This document shows, piece after piece, positions 44,568 through 53,910 of a DNA stretch of 64,000 nucleotides. Source of the DNA: an uncultured Lachnospiraceae bacterium (GTDB lineage: Bacteria; Bacillota; Clostridia; Lachnospirales; Lachnospiraceae); NCBI GenBank assembly GCA_900542015.1, contig UQLY01000004.1:62001-126000 (forward strand). Reading direction: 5' to 3'. The notes beneath the pieces were generated by a model, which was not told the origin of the DNA, ran no database searches, and saw only the letters and a list, made by a program, of their open reading frames with translations. Positions within the stretch are counted from its first letter, which is position 1. Each line of letters starts with the position of its first letter. The position numbers and the translations under genes were made by a program.

Positions 44568-47500
44568 ATGAAAAAGATTTTGAGAGAAAAGAAAAAATTC
44601 ATATTTGCAGCGATTGCGCTGGTACTGATAGCGGGCATCCTGACAGTGGATTTGAGCACGAGATCTGTTGAGGTCGAGGCGCAACAAAATATTTTCCAGC
44701 CGATTGTGGACTATTCTTCAGGAATTACTATCTTGGAAATTGTACCTGAAACCGATATGGGCGAGATTGGTTATTTTATTCCCAATACGGGTTCCGGACT
44801 TGGTACCGGAAACGCGAACCAGGGATATAAAAGAATATCGGACGCATCTTTGGGTACGCGTTATGGTTTAGATGATGACGATAATACTGCAAATCATGCC
44901 GCTATTCTGACGGAAATGAGAAAATACGGAATGATCAAGTATTTGGGACTTGATTCGGTAAATGCCAGCGGAGTTTCCGAAAATCCTATTTATACGCCTC
45001 GCTGGGCGACTTTTGCATATCGCACGGAGCAAGGCGGATATGTTGATCTTCCAGGTACATCAACAGATCTGATTTACGGTCATTATGAATACAATGCGGA
45101 TGCAAATTCCAGTTATAAGTTAAGGGACGGCTATGTGCTTGGCGACGGCAGCGAACAGGAAGGGCTGCGTAGCGAGGACGGACTGTCGTTTCTGGATAAG
45201 TTAGAGGCAAAGTATTTTTATTCGCAGACACAACTGCCGGTAGGAACCAGTATCATCAGTGAAAACGGTATCGACCAAAGAACCGTGGAAGCGGATGAGA
45301 CGATTTACGCTTATAAAAGAGTTGAAAGCGCAGGCGGTATCCCTGCGGCTGTTGAGACGGTAGCCGACGCATCGGGAGATTTGACTTTTGTTTATATTGT
45401 AAATCAGAGCGATATTTATCAGGGATATTCGGCGACGCAGTATAAGTATCTGGCAAGTCGTGAGCCTGACAACGGCTGGTTCAAAAACGGCAATTGGTTC
45501 AGAGAATATATTTTGGGAGACGCTACGGTAAATACGAATATCAACTACCGGATTGTAGCCGCGGGAAGCGTTACGACAGATGACATCAATAACGCGGATC
45601 TGGTTTATGTTTCCGGTACCAGCGCGGAGTATGCTGCCGCAGGGCAGGATCTGAGTGCGGATGCTGTTATGGCGTTGTACAATCGTACGACACAGGGGTA
45701 TTCCGCAACTACGTCGACGGGAACGACGATTACGAAATATCAGGCGATTATGATGGATTACCTTTCCTTCTCGGGAAATGCGACGCCTCAGAACAATATC
45801 GATAAATTGGCGATGCTGACATGGAGAGAGGATCAGACCTCTACTCCCAGCTTACATACGGATCACTTTGACGAAGACGGCGCAATGTTAAGCAATGCGG
45901 CGCTGGGCGACGCGGCTTTATTTACGGAGCTGTCGTCGGGAATGTATGTCGGCTATAACGGAAACTTCGCAATCAACAATATTTATGTATATGATCATCA
46001 TTGGGGAGATTTTCAGGATTCGCTGTTGAAGGACGAACAGGTTGATGCAAGAGATAATTTTGCCAACGGCGATTTGAAGAGCGCTTATTCCGCAGCCGCG
46101 GCGACACAGGGATTTTCCAGCGTATTGGCTTATATTAAACTGAATAACAACAATACGCAGATCGGTCATGTGGCGGAAGGCGTGGTTTCTCCCGCATTAG
46201 CCGTACAGTATATCTTATCCTACAGAGGAGAGGATCTGGGGGCGATTAAATCCCAGTATTCCGTATTGGAGATTCAGCCGACGAAGGAGTTTTTATATAA
46301 TGAGTATAATGAGTCGGTAGCCTATGGACTCAGCCCTCAGAATGTTCAGGCGAACCGGGATGAGTTTATCGAAACATTCCTGGGAGAAGAGATGGTTAAG
46401 GGCGGCAGACAGGAATATGTTACCTTTACAAGTATGACCATAGACGAGTTTAATACGCGTCAGGAAGATCTGCTGGCGACTTATGACATCATTTATATCG
46501 GCGATGAGTGGAGCAGGTATTATTATCAGAAAATGGGCGCTTCTTACAGCGTGGAAACGGGCGGCATTGTTACAGACGCTGCGATTCCGGGGCAATATAA
46601 TGATGCGTCCATGGACGGTATGATTTATTACAATCTGGGCGATGCCGAGACGGCGGGAACAAACTTGAGGTATTCTTCCAGAGATTTGACAAAAGCAAAA
46701 TTAAAAGATTTAAAACATTATCTGGACAGCGATTCTCTGATTATTGTAGGAGGAGAACTGATGGCTTCCGTAAACGGCGGCAATAAACTGATCAATCCGA
46801 CTGCCGTGTCGGGAAGCAACAGTACGGTTGTGGATCATGGAAGGGTAGATACGTCTTCCAATATGTATGAGCTGCTGGCTTATGCAAGAGGAAGCGCGTA
46901 CGATACGGGTTCCGCCACCTATACCAATACTGTCAGCGGTTCTGGGATCGCATTAAAGGGAAATCTGGTCAGCGAGTATGATATTGCAAATCTGCCGGGA
47001 GGAAGAATGTCTATTACGACTTATCTGGGCAGAAGCAGATTAAGCCTGGATATGCAGAAGGTTCCCAGCGCTTATACCTATTCGACGGATTCTAACGGCG
47101 CAGCGGCAAACGCTACTTATCTGGAAAAAGAAAGCGACGGAAAGTATTATTTAAGATATGAATTTTCCATTGCCAATTCGGAAGTCGACGCGGCTTTGGG
47201 GCAGACCTATAACGTCCATTTCTACGAAGACGTCAATGCAGACGGAAGATTCGGAGAGACGGAAGAGAAGATGGATATTGTGGTCCGTGATCTGTCCAGT
47301 GGAGAAAATGCTTACGGAGAGACAACGGACGGCGTGACGACCTACAGTTTGTATGCAGGCGTATCCTATGAGCTGGTAAGACAGGTTCCTTCCGATGAAG
47401 GAGGTATTATAAACTGGTGCATTGAAGTCGAAAAGTCAACAGATACAGGCGTATCCACAAGAGCCACCGGTTATACGGCAATCAAACCGATGAATAAGCG

Positions 47501-49310
47501 CGTGATGAATATTCTTCAGATTACGGATACGGATCAGTCGGCGCTTAATCTGGAGCAGATAACGGCGAACAGCGCTTTTGGCAGATATTTATATGCGCCG
47601 GTAGTGTTGGATCAGTATGATATCAATATCAGGACAATTACGGCTGATCAGTTTGAAAAAGATTTCAATTCATATTTGACGAGTACATCAGACAGCGGGT
47701 TCAGTTCGGTTGATGCGTATTATTTAAATTATTTCAGTTGTTTCCAGAGAACGGAAGCCTTTTTCCCGGCAACAATTACTGCGGAAAAAGAAGATCCGAT
47801 GAATGTAAATATGATTATCCTGGGCTTTGGAGATTCCATGGATGATTTCAGTGCGACAACAGCAGGGGCGTTAAAGGCATATATTGATGCAGGTAAACCG
47901 GTTCTTACTTCTAACAGTGTGGTAACGGAAGCTGTCAATACCGATTTGGCGGGAGCGACCGGCGTGGATCGTTACGGATACTATAATCCGTTGTATGCGT
48001 CTTTGGATAAGTCTGTAGTATATGCAAGAGGTGAGGATGGATATTCTGCTTATGCTACCAGAAGAGAAAACAATGGCAATGCGGTGGGATATGTATTAAA
48101 TTCCACAAGGGGTACCATGACCGCCGTGCCGCAGGCGCTGACCAATACCATCATCCGCAGCAGATACAGGAACATTGCAGGAGCACCTACCTATTTTAAC
48201 AGTGAGACGGTTAATTCCTTTATGCAGAATTCCAAACCGGCTTTAGGCTTTATGTATGTTGATAAGATGAACGACGGGCAGATTACGAATTTCCCGTACA
48301 CCATTGACGATCATGTAATAATCCGCTTATCGCATGCACAGGATTTGCAGTTGGATCTGGATACGGATTCGGATAACGACAGATATTCCGATGCCATTAC
48401 ATGGTTTACGTTATCGGCAGTGGGTTCGTCAAATACGTCGTTTGCGGCTGCAAGAGGAGCTACGGGCGGCGGTACGGGAAATGTCTATGTGGAGACTCCC
48501 GGCGACGGCATCAATAATTATTATATCTATAATTACGGCAACGTAACTTATATGGGAATGGGATATCATCAAAACAGTGTGACGGTAGGAGAGGCGCAGT
48601 TATTTGTTAATACCTTGCTTGCGGCTTACGAAGCAGGATTTTCCAATCCGATCGTAAACTACTATCAGACAGCCGATGTCAATGACGGAAAGCTGGAAAG
48701 CATTGCAGTAGCATATGACGGCAATATTACGGGAAGCAATGAAATAGATTCTTCTATTATATATGACGAGGATACCAGAGCATATTTATACAAGTTTGTA
48801 AATCCCAATACGGACAGCTCGGTAAATTTGGCGGATGCTACCCAGGCGTTCTTCAAAATCACGGACTCCAACTTTGTAAGAGGCGAAAAGGTGGCGGATG
48901 TGGCGTTTTACCTTGGAGTGACAGGGAAAAAAGGCGACACGATACAGATTAAGGACGGCAGCCGTACCTATACCTATACGGTAGAAGAGATCACTTTGGA
49001 CGATAACAGTGTGGCAACGGTTGTCAGAATACCGATTGATATTTATAATACTTCCTTTAATGAGAAAATCGGAACAAGCAGCGCGGCAACGTCGGCGAAC
49101 AAGACGAATCCGCAATTAAAGGTAGGCGTCATGTACGGATTTTATGTACCAATGGCATATTTGGAGGATATGGGCGCGGCAAAGATTTACATTCAGGCAA
49201 ATACCGGTTATCTTTCAGTGGATGATTCGGGAAAAGATATTGTCAGACCGCTTGGAACTTCTTACGACATGTTCACCATCATCAAGCAGGATCTGCTGAA
49301 GCTGGATTAA
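44568..49310 (+). CDS. 1580-residue exported protein, DUF5057-like, candidate pilus tip adhesin
   Basis: Largest gene in the window and last of the pilus unit. A single N-terminal signal or anchor helix (about 10-29, FIFAAIALVLIAGILTVDL) is followed by a huge extracytoplasmic region rich in Tyr, Asn, Ser and Thr. No prepilin site, no LPXTG and no C-terminal anchor are seen. The region near 1230-1420 (VIIRLSHAQDLQLDLD, INNYYIYNYGNVTYMGMGYH, EAQLFVNTLLAAY) resembles DUF5057 proteins, an assignment from memory. Calcium-type loops: DVNADGRFGETE (888-899) and the Asp ladder DLDTDSDNDRYSD (1263-1275). By position it may play the part that PilY1 plays in Gram-negatives, though no PilY1 propeller is visible. 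A strong terminator follows. Confidence 0.7.
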   Translation: MKKILREKKKFIFAAIALVLIAGILTVDLSTRSVEVEAQQNIFQPIVDYSSGITILEIVPETDMGEIGYFIPNTGSGLGTGNANQGYKRISDASLGTRYGLDDDDNTANHAAILTEMRKYGMIKYLGLDSVNASGVSENPIYTPRWATFAYRTEQGGYVDLPGTSTDLIYGHYEYNADANSSYKLRDGYVLGDGSEQEGLRSEDGLSFLDKLEAKYFYSQTQLPVGTSIISENGIDQRTVEADETIYAYKRVESAGGIPAAVETVADASGDLTFVYIVNQSDIYQGYSATQYKYLASREPDNGWFKNGNWFREYILGDATVNTNINYRIVAAGSVTTDDINNADLVYVSGTSAEYAAAGQDLSADAVMALYNRTTQGYSATTSTGTTITKYQAIMMDYLSFSGNATPQNNIDKLAMLTWREDQTSTPSLHTDHFDEDGAMLSNAALGDAALFTELSSGMYVGYNGNFAINNIYVYDHHWGDFQDSLLKDEQVDARDNFANGDLKSAYSAAAATQGFSSVLAYIKLNNNNTQIGHVAEGVVSPALAVQYILSYRGEDLGAIKSQYSVLEIQPTKEFLYNEYNESVAYGLSPQNVQANRDEFIETFLGEEMVKGGRQEYVTFTSMTIDEFNTRQEDLLATYDIIYIGDEWSRYYYQKMGASYSVETGGIVTDAAIPGQYNDASMDGMIYYNLGDAETAGTNLRYSSRDLTKAKLKDLKHYLDSDSLIIVGGELMASVNGGNKLINPTAVSGSNSTVVDHGRVDTSSNMYELLAYARGSAYDTGSATYTNTVSGSGIALKGNLVSEYDIANLPGGRMSITTYLGRSRLSLDMQKVPSAYTYSTDSNGAAANATYLEKESDGKYYLRYEFSIANSEVDAALGQTYNVHFYEDVNADGRFGETEEKMDIVVRDLSSGENAYGETTDGVTTYSLYAGVSYELVRQVPSDEGGIINWCIEVEKSTDTGVSTRATGYTAIKPMNKRVMNILQITDTDQSALNLEQITANSAFGRYLYAPVVLDQYDINIRTITADQFEKDFNSYLTSTSDSGFSSVDAYYLNYFSCFQRTEAFFPATITAEKEDPMNVNMIILGFGDSMDDFSATTAGALKAYIDAGKPVLTSNSVVTEAVNTDLAGATGVDRYGYYNPLYASLDKSVVYARGEDGYSAYATRRENNGNAVGYVLNSTRGTMTAVPQALTNTIIRSRYRNIAGAPTYFNSETVNSFMQNSKPALGFMYVDKMNDGQITNFPYTIDDHVIIRLSHAQDLQLDLDTDSDNDRYSDAITWFTLSAVGSSNTSFAAARGATGGGTGNVYVETPGDGINNYYIYNYGNVTYMGMGYHQNSVTVGEAQLFVNTLLAAYEAGFSNPIVNYYQTADVNDGKLESIAVAYDGNITGSNEIDSSIIYDEDTRAYLYKFVNPNTDSSVNLADATQAFFKITDSNFVRGEKVADVAFYLGVTGKKGDTIQIKDGSRTYTYTVEEITLDDNSVATVVRIPIDIYNTSFNEKIGTSSAATSANKTNPQLKVGVMYGFYVPMAYLEDMGAAKIYIQANTGYLSVDDSGKDIVRPLGTSYDMFTIIKQDLLKLD

Positions 49311-49390
49311 AAACGAAAAAACATACGGCGAAGCATACTGCAAAACATACAAAAAAACAACCGCATGATTTTGTGAAAATTGTGTAAAAT

Positions 49391-49421
49391 AAAAAAAAGA
49401 CCTTTACAGGTCTTTTTTTTT
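49391..49421. terminator. Rho-independent terminator of the pilus operon
   Basis: AAGACCT, loop TTAC, AGGTCTT with eight A residues before and nine T after. It works for the plus strand and in principle for both strands. Confidence 0.93.
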
Positions 49422-49464
49422 CGTGTATAGTTTGAAACGATTACTCGGAATAGGGGAATGATGT

Positions 49465-51516
49465 ATGGCAAAGTATTTAGTAATTGTGGAATCACCGGCT
49501 AAGGTGAAGACCATTAAAAAATTTTTGGGACCCAATTATGAAGTCATGGCGAGCAACGGACATGTAAGGGATCTGCCGAAGAGCCAGCTTGGAATCGATG
49601 TGGAGCATGACTATGAGCCCAAATATATTACGATTAGAGGAAAGGGCGATATTCTGGCGGCGCTTCGCAAGGAAGTGAAGAAGGCGGATAAGATCTATCT
49701 TGCAACCGACCCGGACCGTGAGGGAGAGGCGATTTCCTGGCATTTGTATATGGCGCTGAAGCTGGAGGATAAAAAGGTATATCGGATTACCTTTAATGAG
49801 ATTACCAAAAACGCCGTAAAAGAATCGCTTAAAAATCCGCGGGAGATCAACATGGATCTCGTAGACGCCCAGCAGGCAAGGCGTATGTTGGACCGTATGG
49901 TAGGCTATCGGATTTCGCCGCTTTTGTGGGCAAAGGTTAAGAGAGGATTAAGCGCTGGGCGCGTTCAGTCGGTTGCGCTGCGTCTGATCGGAGACAGAGA
50001 GGATGAGATCAACGCTTTTATTCCTGAAGAATATTGGAATCTGGAAGCGGATTTTAAGATTGCCGGGGAGAAAAAACCCCTTGTGGCAAAGTTTTACGGC
50101 AAAGGGGACGAAAAGATCAACATATCGTCCAAAGAGCAGTTGGACGACATATTAAAGGCGTTGGAAGGAGCCGAATTTTCCGTTACGGATGTAAAAAACG
50201 GCGAGCGTACCAGAAAACAGCCCAATGCGTTTACGACGTCCACGCTGCAGCAGGAGGCTTCCAAGGCGTTAAATTTTTCCACGCAGAAAACGATGCGTCT
50301 GGCGCAGCAGTTGTATGAAGAGGGTCTGATCAGTTATCTGCGTACCGATTCCACCCGCGTTTCGGAGGAAGCGGCAGCCGCGGCGGCGGGCTTTATCGAA
50401 GAAAATTACGGGAAAGAGTTTTTGGTAAAGGGCGGCACAACCAAAAACAGTAAATCAAAGATACAGGACGCCCATGAAGCGATCCGTCCCACGGATATTT
50501 GCAGACTGCCTTCTGATTTGAAGGAAAAGCTGTCCCGGGATTTGTTCCGGTTATATCAGTTGATCTGGAAGCGGTTTACCGCAAGCCGTATGGCGCCTGC
50601 GGTTTATTCCACCACGTCCGTTAAGATTGACGGGGGCGGATACCGGTTTAGCGTAGCGGCGAGCCGGATCAAGTTTGAAGGCTTTATGAGCGTTTACACG
50701 GAGGCTGACGAGGAAAAGGCGGAGTCCAACCGCCTGTTAAAGGATCTGGACAGGGATACGAAGCTTAAGCGGGAGGAATTTCATTACAGCCAGCACTTCA
50801 CGCAGCCGCCGGCGCATTTTACCGAGGCTAGTTTGGTAAAGACGCTGGAGGAGCTGGGCATCGGCAGACCTTCGACCTATGCGCCTACGATTACGACGAT
50901 TCTGGCGAGAAGATATATTGTAAAGGAAAACAAAAATCTGTTTATGACCGAGCTGGGAGAAGTTGTCAACAATATGATGAAGGAAGCGTTCCCTACAATT
51001 GTGGACGTCAACTTTACCGCGAATCTGGAATCCCTCTTGGACCGCGTGGAAGAGGGCAGCGTCAACTGGAAGGTCGTTGTGGAGAATTTCTACCCTGACC
51101 TGGATGAAGCGGTTAAAAACGCCGAAAAACAGCTTGAGAATGTGGAAATTGCCGACGAGGTAACCGACGTTGTCTGCGAAAAATGCGGCAGGAACATGGT
51201 AATCAAGTACGGACCCCACGGAAAATTTTTGGGATGTCCCGGCTTTCCGGACTGCAGGAACACGAAACCCTATCTGGAAAAAATCGGCGTGGCATGTCCC
51301 AAGTGCGGCAAGGATATCGTGGTGCGTAAGACCAAAAAGGGACGCAGATATTACGGCTGTGAGGATAATCCCCAGTGCGACTTTATGGTATGGCAGCGTC
51401 CCAGCGGGAAGCGCTGTCCCAAATGCGGCAATCTGCTGTTGGAGAAGGGCAGCAAATTATCCTGCGCCGACGAACAGTGCGGCTATGTAGAGAGCAAAAA
51501 GTCCGGGGAAAAATAA
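49465..51516 (+). CDS. topA: DNA topoisomerase I
   Basis: 683 residues. Type IA topoisomerase that relaxes negative supercoils. Toprim domain at the N-terminus (YLVIVESPAKVKTIKKFLG; acidic triad in LATDPDREGEAISWH). The active-site Tyr lies in LISYLRTDSTRVS. The C-terminal zinc domains show three tetracysteine knuckles (CEKCGRNM, CPKCGKDI, CPKCGNLL with partner cysteines). Normally the gene after dprA; here after the pilus operon terminator. Followed by codY after 90 bp. Confidence 0.97.
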   Translation: MAKYLVIVESPAKVKTIKKFLGPNYEVMASNGHVRDLPKSQLGIDVEHDYEPKYITIRGKGDILAALRKEVKKADKIYLATDPDREGEAISWHLYMALKLEDKKVYRITFNEITKNAVKESLKNPREINMDLVDAQQARRMLDRMVGYRISPLLWAKVKRGLSAGRVQSVALRLIGDREDEINAFIPEEYWNLEADFKIAGEKKPLVAKFYGKGDEKINISSKEQLDDILKALEGAEFSVTDVKNGERTRKQPNAFTTSTLQQEASKALNFSTQKTMRLAQQLYEEGLISYLRTDSTRVSEEAAAAAAGFIEENYGKEFLVKGGTTKNSKSKIQDAHEAIRPTDICRLPSDLKEKLSRDLFRLYQLIWKRFTASRMAPAVYSTTSVKIDGGGYRFSVAASRIKFEGFMSVYTEADEEKAESNRLLKDLDRDTKLKREEFHYSQHFTQPPAHFTEASLVKTLEELGIGRPSTYAPTITTILARRYIVKENKNLFMTELGEVVNNMMKEAFPTIVDVNFTANLESLLDRVEEGSVNWKVVVENFYPDLDEAVKNAEKQLENVEIADEVTDVVCEKCGRNMVIKYGPHGKFLGCPGFPDCRNTKPYLEKIGVACPKCGKDIVVRKTKKGRRYYGCEDNPQCDFMVWQRPSGKRCPKCGNLLLEKGSKLSCADEQCGYVESKKSGEK

Positions 51517-51523
51517 CAGAAAA

Positions 51524-51538
51524 AATATTCAGACAATT
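51524..51538. promoter_or_regulatory. CodY-like box upstream of codY
   Basis: AATATTCAGACAATT differs from AATTTTCWGAAAATT at positions 4 and 11 only. It is centred about 20 bp upstream of the codY -35 box, suggesting autoregulation. Confidence 0.5.
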
Positions 51539-51550
51539 CGGGAAAGCGCG

Positions 51551-51579
51551 TTGCATCTGTACGAAAATTGTGCTAAAAT
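51551..51579 (+). promoter_or_regulatory. Sigma-A promoter of codY
   Basis: TTGCAT (51551-51556), 17 nt, TAAAAT (51574-51579), 28 nt before the start codon. Confidence 0.75.
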
Positions 51580-51606
51580 AATTAAAATAGGTGCAAAGGA
51601 TGTGGA

Positions 51607-52386
51607 ATGTACATGAGCAGCGTACAGTTGTTGGATAAGACCAGAAAAATCGGGAAATTACTGCATAACAATAACAGCAGCAAGGTTGTTTTCAATGATA
51701 TTTGTGATGTTATGAAGGAAATTCTCTTATCCAATGTGCTTGTCATCAGCAAAAAAGGCAAGATACTCGGTATGGGCAACAGGAAGGAGATCGAAGAGAT
51801 CACGGAGCTGTTGAACGGACAGGTGGGCAGCCTGATCGACGGATTGTTAAACGACCGTTTCTTATCGGTGCTCAGTACCAAGGAAAACGTCAATCTTTCT
51901 ACTTTGGGATTTGAAGCTACCGATGTGAAAAAGTTTCAGGCGGTCATTGCGCCGATTGAGATTGCGGGAGAACGTCTCGGCACTCTGTTTTTGTACAAAT
52001 GCAATGAACAGTATGACATCGACGATATTATTCTGACGGAGTACGGCGTTACGATCGTAGGGCTGGAAATGCTCCGTTCGGTCAATGAGGAAAATGCGGA
52101 GGAGAGCCGCAAGCACCAGGTCGTGAAATCCGCGCTGAGCACGTTGTCGTCTTCGGAAGAAGAAGCGATCGTACATATTTTTGAAGAGCTTAACGGCACC
52201 GAAGGGATTTTGGTGGCGAGTAAGATTGCGGACCGGGTAGGCATCACAAGGAGCGTGATCGTCAATGCCCTTCGCAAATTTGAGAGCGCGGGGGTCATCG
52301 AATCCCGCAGCTCCGGCATGAAGGGAACCTATATAAAGGTTTTGAATGATGCCGTTTATGAAGAAATCGAGCGGTTTAAACGATGA
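51607..52386 (+). CDS. codY: GTP-sensing global transcriptional repressor CodY
   Basis: 259 residues, family length. Represses amino-acid uptake, metabolism and often motility genes when branched-chain amino acids and GTP are plentiful. N-terminal GAF domain (SVQLLDKTRKIGKLL ... DVMKEILLSNVLVIS) and C-terminal winged helix with ASKIADRVGITRSVIVNALRKFESAGVIESRS and GMKGTYIKVLN. Start at 51607 from AAGGA with 6-nt spacing; 51613 is a less likely alternative. It has its own promoter and a strong terminator, and heads the flagellar operon as in other Lachnospiraceae. Confidence 0.96.
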   Translation: MYMSSVQLLDKTRKIGKLLHNNNSSKVVFNDICDVMKEILLSNVLVISKKGKILGMGNRKEIEEITELLNGQVGSLIDGLLNDRFLSVLSTKENVNLSTLGFEATDVKKFQAVIAPIEIAGERLGTLFLYKCNEQYDIDDIILTEYGVTIVGLEMLRSVNEENAEESRKHQVVKSALSTLSSSEEEAIVHIFEELNGTEGILVASKIADRVGITRSVIVNALRKFESAGVIESRSSGMKGTYIKVLNDAVYEEIERFKR

Positions 52387-52424
52387 ATAACAGTATAAGG
52401 AATGCAAACGGATTTGGCATGGTT

Positions 52425-52461
52425 AAAGGGATTTACAACAGACGGGGTAAGTCCCTTTTTT
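52425..52461 (+). terminator. Rho-independent terminator after codY
   Basis: AAAGGGATTTAC pairs with GTAAGTCCCTTT (one wobble), 10-nt loop, followed by a T-run to 52461. Confidence 0.88.
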
Positions 52462-52527
52462 CGTCGGGGCTTTTGGCGGCGCAAAATCCGTGCGTAAAAT
52501 CCAATCTTTTGCAGGCATAAAATTATC

Positions 52528-52555
52528 TTGTGTTTTTCGGCAAATAAATTATAAT
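52528..52555 (+). promoter_or_regulatory. Promoter of the flagellar operon
   Basis: TTGTGT (52528-52533), 16 nt, TATAAT (52550-52555), about 57 nt before flgB. A sigma-D type element was looked for and not found. Confidence 0.65.
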
Positions 52556-52611
52556 AGAATATGGTAGGGGGATTATGCCGATATGCCCCGCCGGGTAAAA
52601 GGAGTGAGTTT

Positions 52612-53001
52612 ATGATTTCATCAAATGCGTTTGATTATGTCAATGTATTAAACAAAGCGGCGGACGCCGCGTGGCTGAGAAACGAGACGATAGCCAATAA
52701 CATAGCGAACCAGTCCACGCCGGGATATAAAAGGCAGGATGTGGATTTTGAAGGCGCTTTGAAACAGGCGCTGCAAAGTTCGGGGTACCGCACCATGGAC
52801 GATAAGGTGGCGAACATCAGAACGTCGCTTTTGGATGTGGATACCTATACGGATCACAGCGATTATTCCTACCGCTTAGACGGCAATAACGTGGACCCGG
52901 ATACGGAGTATGCGGAGTTAGCGGGCAACCAGATCAGGTATCAGGCGCTGATTGACAGCGTGAACCAGGAATTTGCCAACTTGCAGGCGGCTATGAAATA
53001 G
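52612..53001 (+). CDS. flgB: Flagellar basal-body rod protein FlgB
   Basis: 129 residues from the ATG at 52612 behind AAAGGAGTG; the longer frame from 52561 would start inside the leader. Proximal rod subunit. Hallmark block ETIANNIANQSTPGYKRQDVDFEGAL near residues 25-50 and the C-terminal helix IDSVNQEFANLQAAMK. First gene of the fla operon; flgC follows by 15 bp. Confidence 0.96.
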   Translation: MISSNAFDYVNVLNKAADAAWLRNETIANNIANQSTPGYKRQDVDFEGALKQALQSSGYRTMDDKVANIRTSLLDVDTYTDHSDYSYRLDGNNVDPDTEYAELAGNQIRYQALIDSVNQEFANLQAAMK

Positions 53002-53016
53002 TAGGAGGATTGGATT

Positions 53017-53460
53017 ATGGGTTTGTTTACTTCTTTTGATATCAACGCGTCCGGACTGACAGCGCAGCGCTACCGGATGGATGTGATTTCGGAAAATATC
53101 GCCAACTCCAATACGACGCGCACGGAAGACGGTACGCCGTACCGGAGAAAGGTCGTTACCTTTCAGGAAAAGACCGGGGGCGTTTCTTTTGCGGACGCGC
53201 TCAGAAAAGCAAAGGGCACCTATGTGGGAGAGGGCGTCAAGGTAACCGGCACCTATGAGGATTATGAAACGGATCTGATCAAAGCGTATGATCCTTCCCA
53301 TCCCGATGCCGATGAAAACGGCTATGTCTATTATCCGAACGTCAATATCGTGACCGAGATGACGGATCTGATTGACGCCAGCCGCAGCTATGAAGCCAAT
53401 GCGACGGCGTTTAACGCCAGCAAGGATATTGCGGTCAAAGGGCTGGAAATGGCAAATTAA
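53017..53460 (+). CDS. flgC: Flagellar basal-body rod protein FlgC
   Basis: 147 residues. Proximal rod subunit. N-terminal DINASGLTAQRYRMDVISENIANSNT with the rod signature ENIAN, and the C-terminal block NVNIVTEMTDLIDASRSYEANATAFNASK. Site TAGGAGG before the ATG. A short tandem repeat lies between its stop and fliE. Confidence 0.97.
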   Translation: MGLFTSFDINASGLTAQRYRMDVISENIANSNTTRTEDGTPYRRKVVTFQEKTGGVSFADALRKAKGTYVGEGVKVTGTYEDYETDLIKAYDPSHPDADENGYVYYPNVNIVTEMTDLIDASRSYEANATAFNASKDIAVKGLEMAN

Positions 53461-53465
53461 GGCGG

Positions 53466-53538
53466 CATGATCAGGACAGCGTGATCAGGACGGCATGACC
53501 GGAAACGGCTTGACGGGAAAAGACATGACTACATACGG
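53466..53538. repeat. Degenerate 14-15 bp tandem repeat between flgC and fliE
   Basis: Five units, starting CATGATCAGGACAG and CGTGATCAGGACGG, then three diverged 15-bp units beginning CATGACC, CTTGACG and CATGACT. No reading frame is supported through it. Confidence 0.65.
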
Positions 53539-53549
53539 GAGGATTAAAA

Positions 53550-53876
53550 ATGGATATCAGTTCATTATATCATATCAGCTCCGACGCGATCCAGAGCGCC
53601 TATGAGAGCGGTAAGACGGCGGCTTCGGAGACGCCGGCGGACAGCGGGGACGTGTTTGCCTCGTTCTTGGATTCTGCGGTAAAAAATATTGCGTCCACAA
53701 ATTCCCTTTTGTCAGATGCGGAAAACGAGAAAATCCGTTTTGCCATGGGAGAAGCGGAGAATACCCATGACCTGACGATCGCGATGCGGAAAGCGTCTAC
53801 GGCGCTGCAGTACACGATTGCAGTAAGGGACAAATTTCTGGAAGCGTATAAAGAAATTATGAATATCCAGATATAG
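53550..53876 (+). CDS. fliE: Flagellar hook-basal body complex protein FliE
   Basis: 108 residues. Adaptor between the MS ring and rod. The C-terminal half is typical: NSLLSDAENEKIRFAMGEAENTHDLTIAMRKASTALQYTIAVRDKFLEAYKEIMNIQI contains the EAYKEIM end block. GGGAGG precedes the ATG. fliF follows by 34 bp. Confidence 0.96.
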   Translation: MDISSLYHISSDAIQSAYESGKTAASETPADSGDVFASFLDSAVKNIASTNSLLSDAENEKIRFAMGEAENTHDLTIAMRKASTALQYTIAVRDKFLEAYKEIMNIQI

Positions 53877-53910
53877 TCCGGAATTAGATGCTAAGGAGTA
53901 AGGGAAAAAC

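Noticed and set aside
44568..49310. PilY1 homologue
   Set aside because: No beta-propeller-like PilY1 C-terminal domain or RGD-type site could be recognised; only its place and calcium-type loops are similar.
52462..52611. Sigma-D (FliA) promoter for the fla operon
   Set aside because: No TAAA with a correctly spaced GCCGATAA-type -10 was found; the sigma-A boxes fit better.
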